This document shows positions 63,579 to 64,000 of a stretch of 64,000 bases of DNA, piece by piece (within the stretch, counting starts at the first letter, position 1; each line of letters opens with the position of its first letter). The DNA lies in NCBI RefSeq assembly GCF_900312745.1, contig NZ_OMPD01000014.1:2790001-2854000 (forward strand). Reading direction: 5' to 3'. The position numbers and the translations under genes are program-made. A model generated the notes under the pieces. That model searched no databases and was not told where the DNA came from. It saw only the letters and a list, made by a program, of their open reading frames with translations. Source of the stretch: Aquimarina sp. AU58. Lineage in GTDB: Bacteria > Bacteroidota > Bacteroidia > Flavobacteriales > Flavobacteriaceae.

Positions 63579-64000
63579 ATGATAAAAGCTAAGATATTAT
63601 TGATATTAACTATACTGATTACTCAGTTTGCCTTTTCCCAACAAAAAAGCAGAGCAGATCGTTTTTTTGAAAAAGGAGATTATATAAACGCAGCACGGCA
63701 ATACGAAGATGAGTTAAACCAGGAAGGATATACCAAACATATCCTTAAAAATATTACCACCTCATACTATAATACTTTTCAATTTAGACAGGCGTATCGA
63801 TATTTAAGGGTATTGACTTCTGGTAAGTTTTATGATAAGGATAAAACATACGATAATCGGTATAACTTTATGATGTACCAGGTACTGTCTGCTTTAGGAG
63901 AATATGAAAAATCTGTAGAATACCTCTCTTTGTATAAATCAAATAATACCGTGAGAGATTTTAGTGCCTCTGATGCGATTTCTACAATAGAAGATTTTAA
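63579..64000 (+). CDS. TPR-containing envelope protein (N-terminal part, cut by window edge; probably OmpA-family)
   Basis: An open frame of 140 codons runs off the right edge. A signal peptide (ending QFAFSQQ) is followed by TPR-like helices (RADRFFEKGDYINAARQYED, ALGEYEKSVEYLSLYK). Genes of this kind after porP/sprF usually continue into PD40 beta-propeller repeats and an OmpA domain, but those parts are outside the window. It abuts porP/sprF directly and belongs to the same operon. Confidence 0.8.
   Translation, partial: MIKAKILLILTILITQFAFSQQKSRADRFFEKGDYINAARQYEDELNQEGYTKHILKNITTSYYNTFQFRQAYRYLRVLTSGKFYDKDKTYDNRYNFMMYQVLSALGEYEKSVEYLSLYKSNNTVRDFSASDAISTIEDF

Overview
The window is AT-rich chromosomal DNA from a member of the Bacteroidota, almost certainly a marine Flavobacteriaceae (Aquimarina-like; the genus is a guess). 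Evidence: type IX secretion (T9SS) cargo proteins with type A and type B C-terminal sorting domains, a PorX response regulator, a PorP/SprF protein, a fused LpxC/FabZ, a bifunctional HisB, frequent TTG starts, and promoters of the flavobacterial form TTG-N(17-23)-TAnnTTTG. No tRNA, rRNA, IS element, phage or CRISPR array was seen.

Layout. 1-9.4 kb: M1-like peptidase (cut by the window edge), LOG protein and uvrA on the minus strand; a secreted M12-type metalloprotease; a membrane protein; aroB. 9.6-18.5 kb: proline dehydrogenase, VOC protein, pentapeptide-repeat protein, then a MocR regulator divergent from a run of two flavin (PNPOx-like) proteins, DUF1272 and two GNATs; an orphan TPR histidine kinase. 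18.6-21.9 kb (minus): porX, tsaE, alanine dehydrogenase. 22.0-29.4 kb (plus): HD-domain protein, lpxD, lpxC/fabZ, lpxA, efp, a second LpxD-like acyltransferase, an NTF2-like protein, sucD, i.e. a lipid A operon with housekeeping genes.

29.5-36.8 kb is the most unusual region. An ECF sigma factor and a one-TM, TPR-containing putative anti-sigma protein lie divergent from a lipoprotein plus a secreted TPR-CHAT (caspase-like) protease. Two further lipoproteins follow, each behind a nearly identical ~160-bp promoter/leader, then a lipoprotein of the permuted NlpC/P60 (YiiX-like) class. Three transcription units share a bipartite element GGGTAAC-N15-GT(C/A)AC with ECF-promoter geometry, so this looks like a self-contained, sigma-controlled cell-envelope system.

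37.1-51.8 kb: M16 peptidase, fabG, VWA membrane protein, prohibitin-like protein, diaminopropionate ammonia-lyase, a GNAT fused to an NTF2-like domain, a large T9SS cargo protein with Asp-box repeats and tandem FnIII/carbohydrate-binding units, an HhH membrane protein and an OmpA-like protein. 51.9-59.7 kb: a complete histidine operon hisGDCBHAF-IE preceded by a leader peptide with four consecutive His codons and a well-formed terminator/antiterminator attenuator. 59.9-64 kb: a T9SS type-B surface protein, PorP/SprF and the start of a TPR (probably OmpA-family) protein.

Start sites were moved downstream of the longest reading frame for putA, the pentapeptide protein, porX, the HD protein, the sigma factor, the 35.2-kb lipoprotein, hisG, hisD, hisH and hisIE, for the reasons given in each entry.
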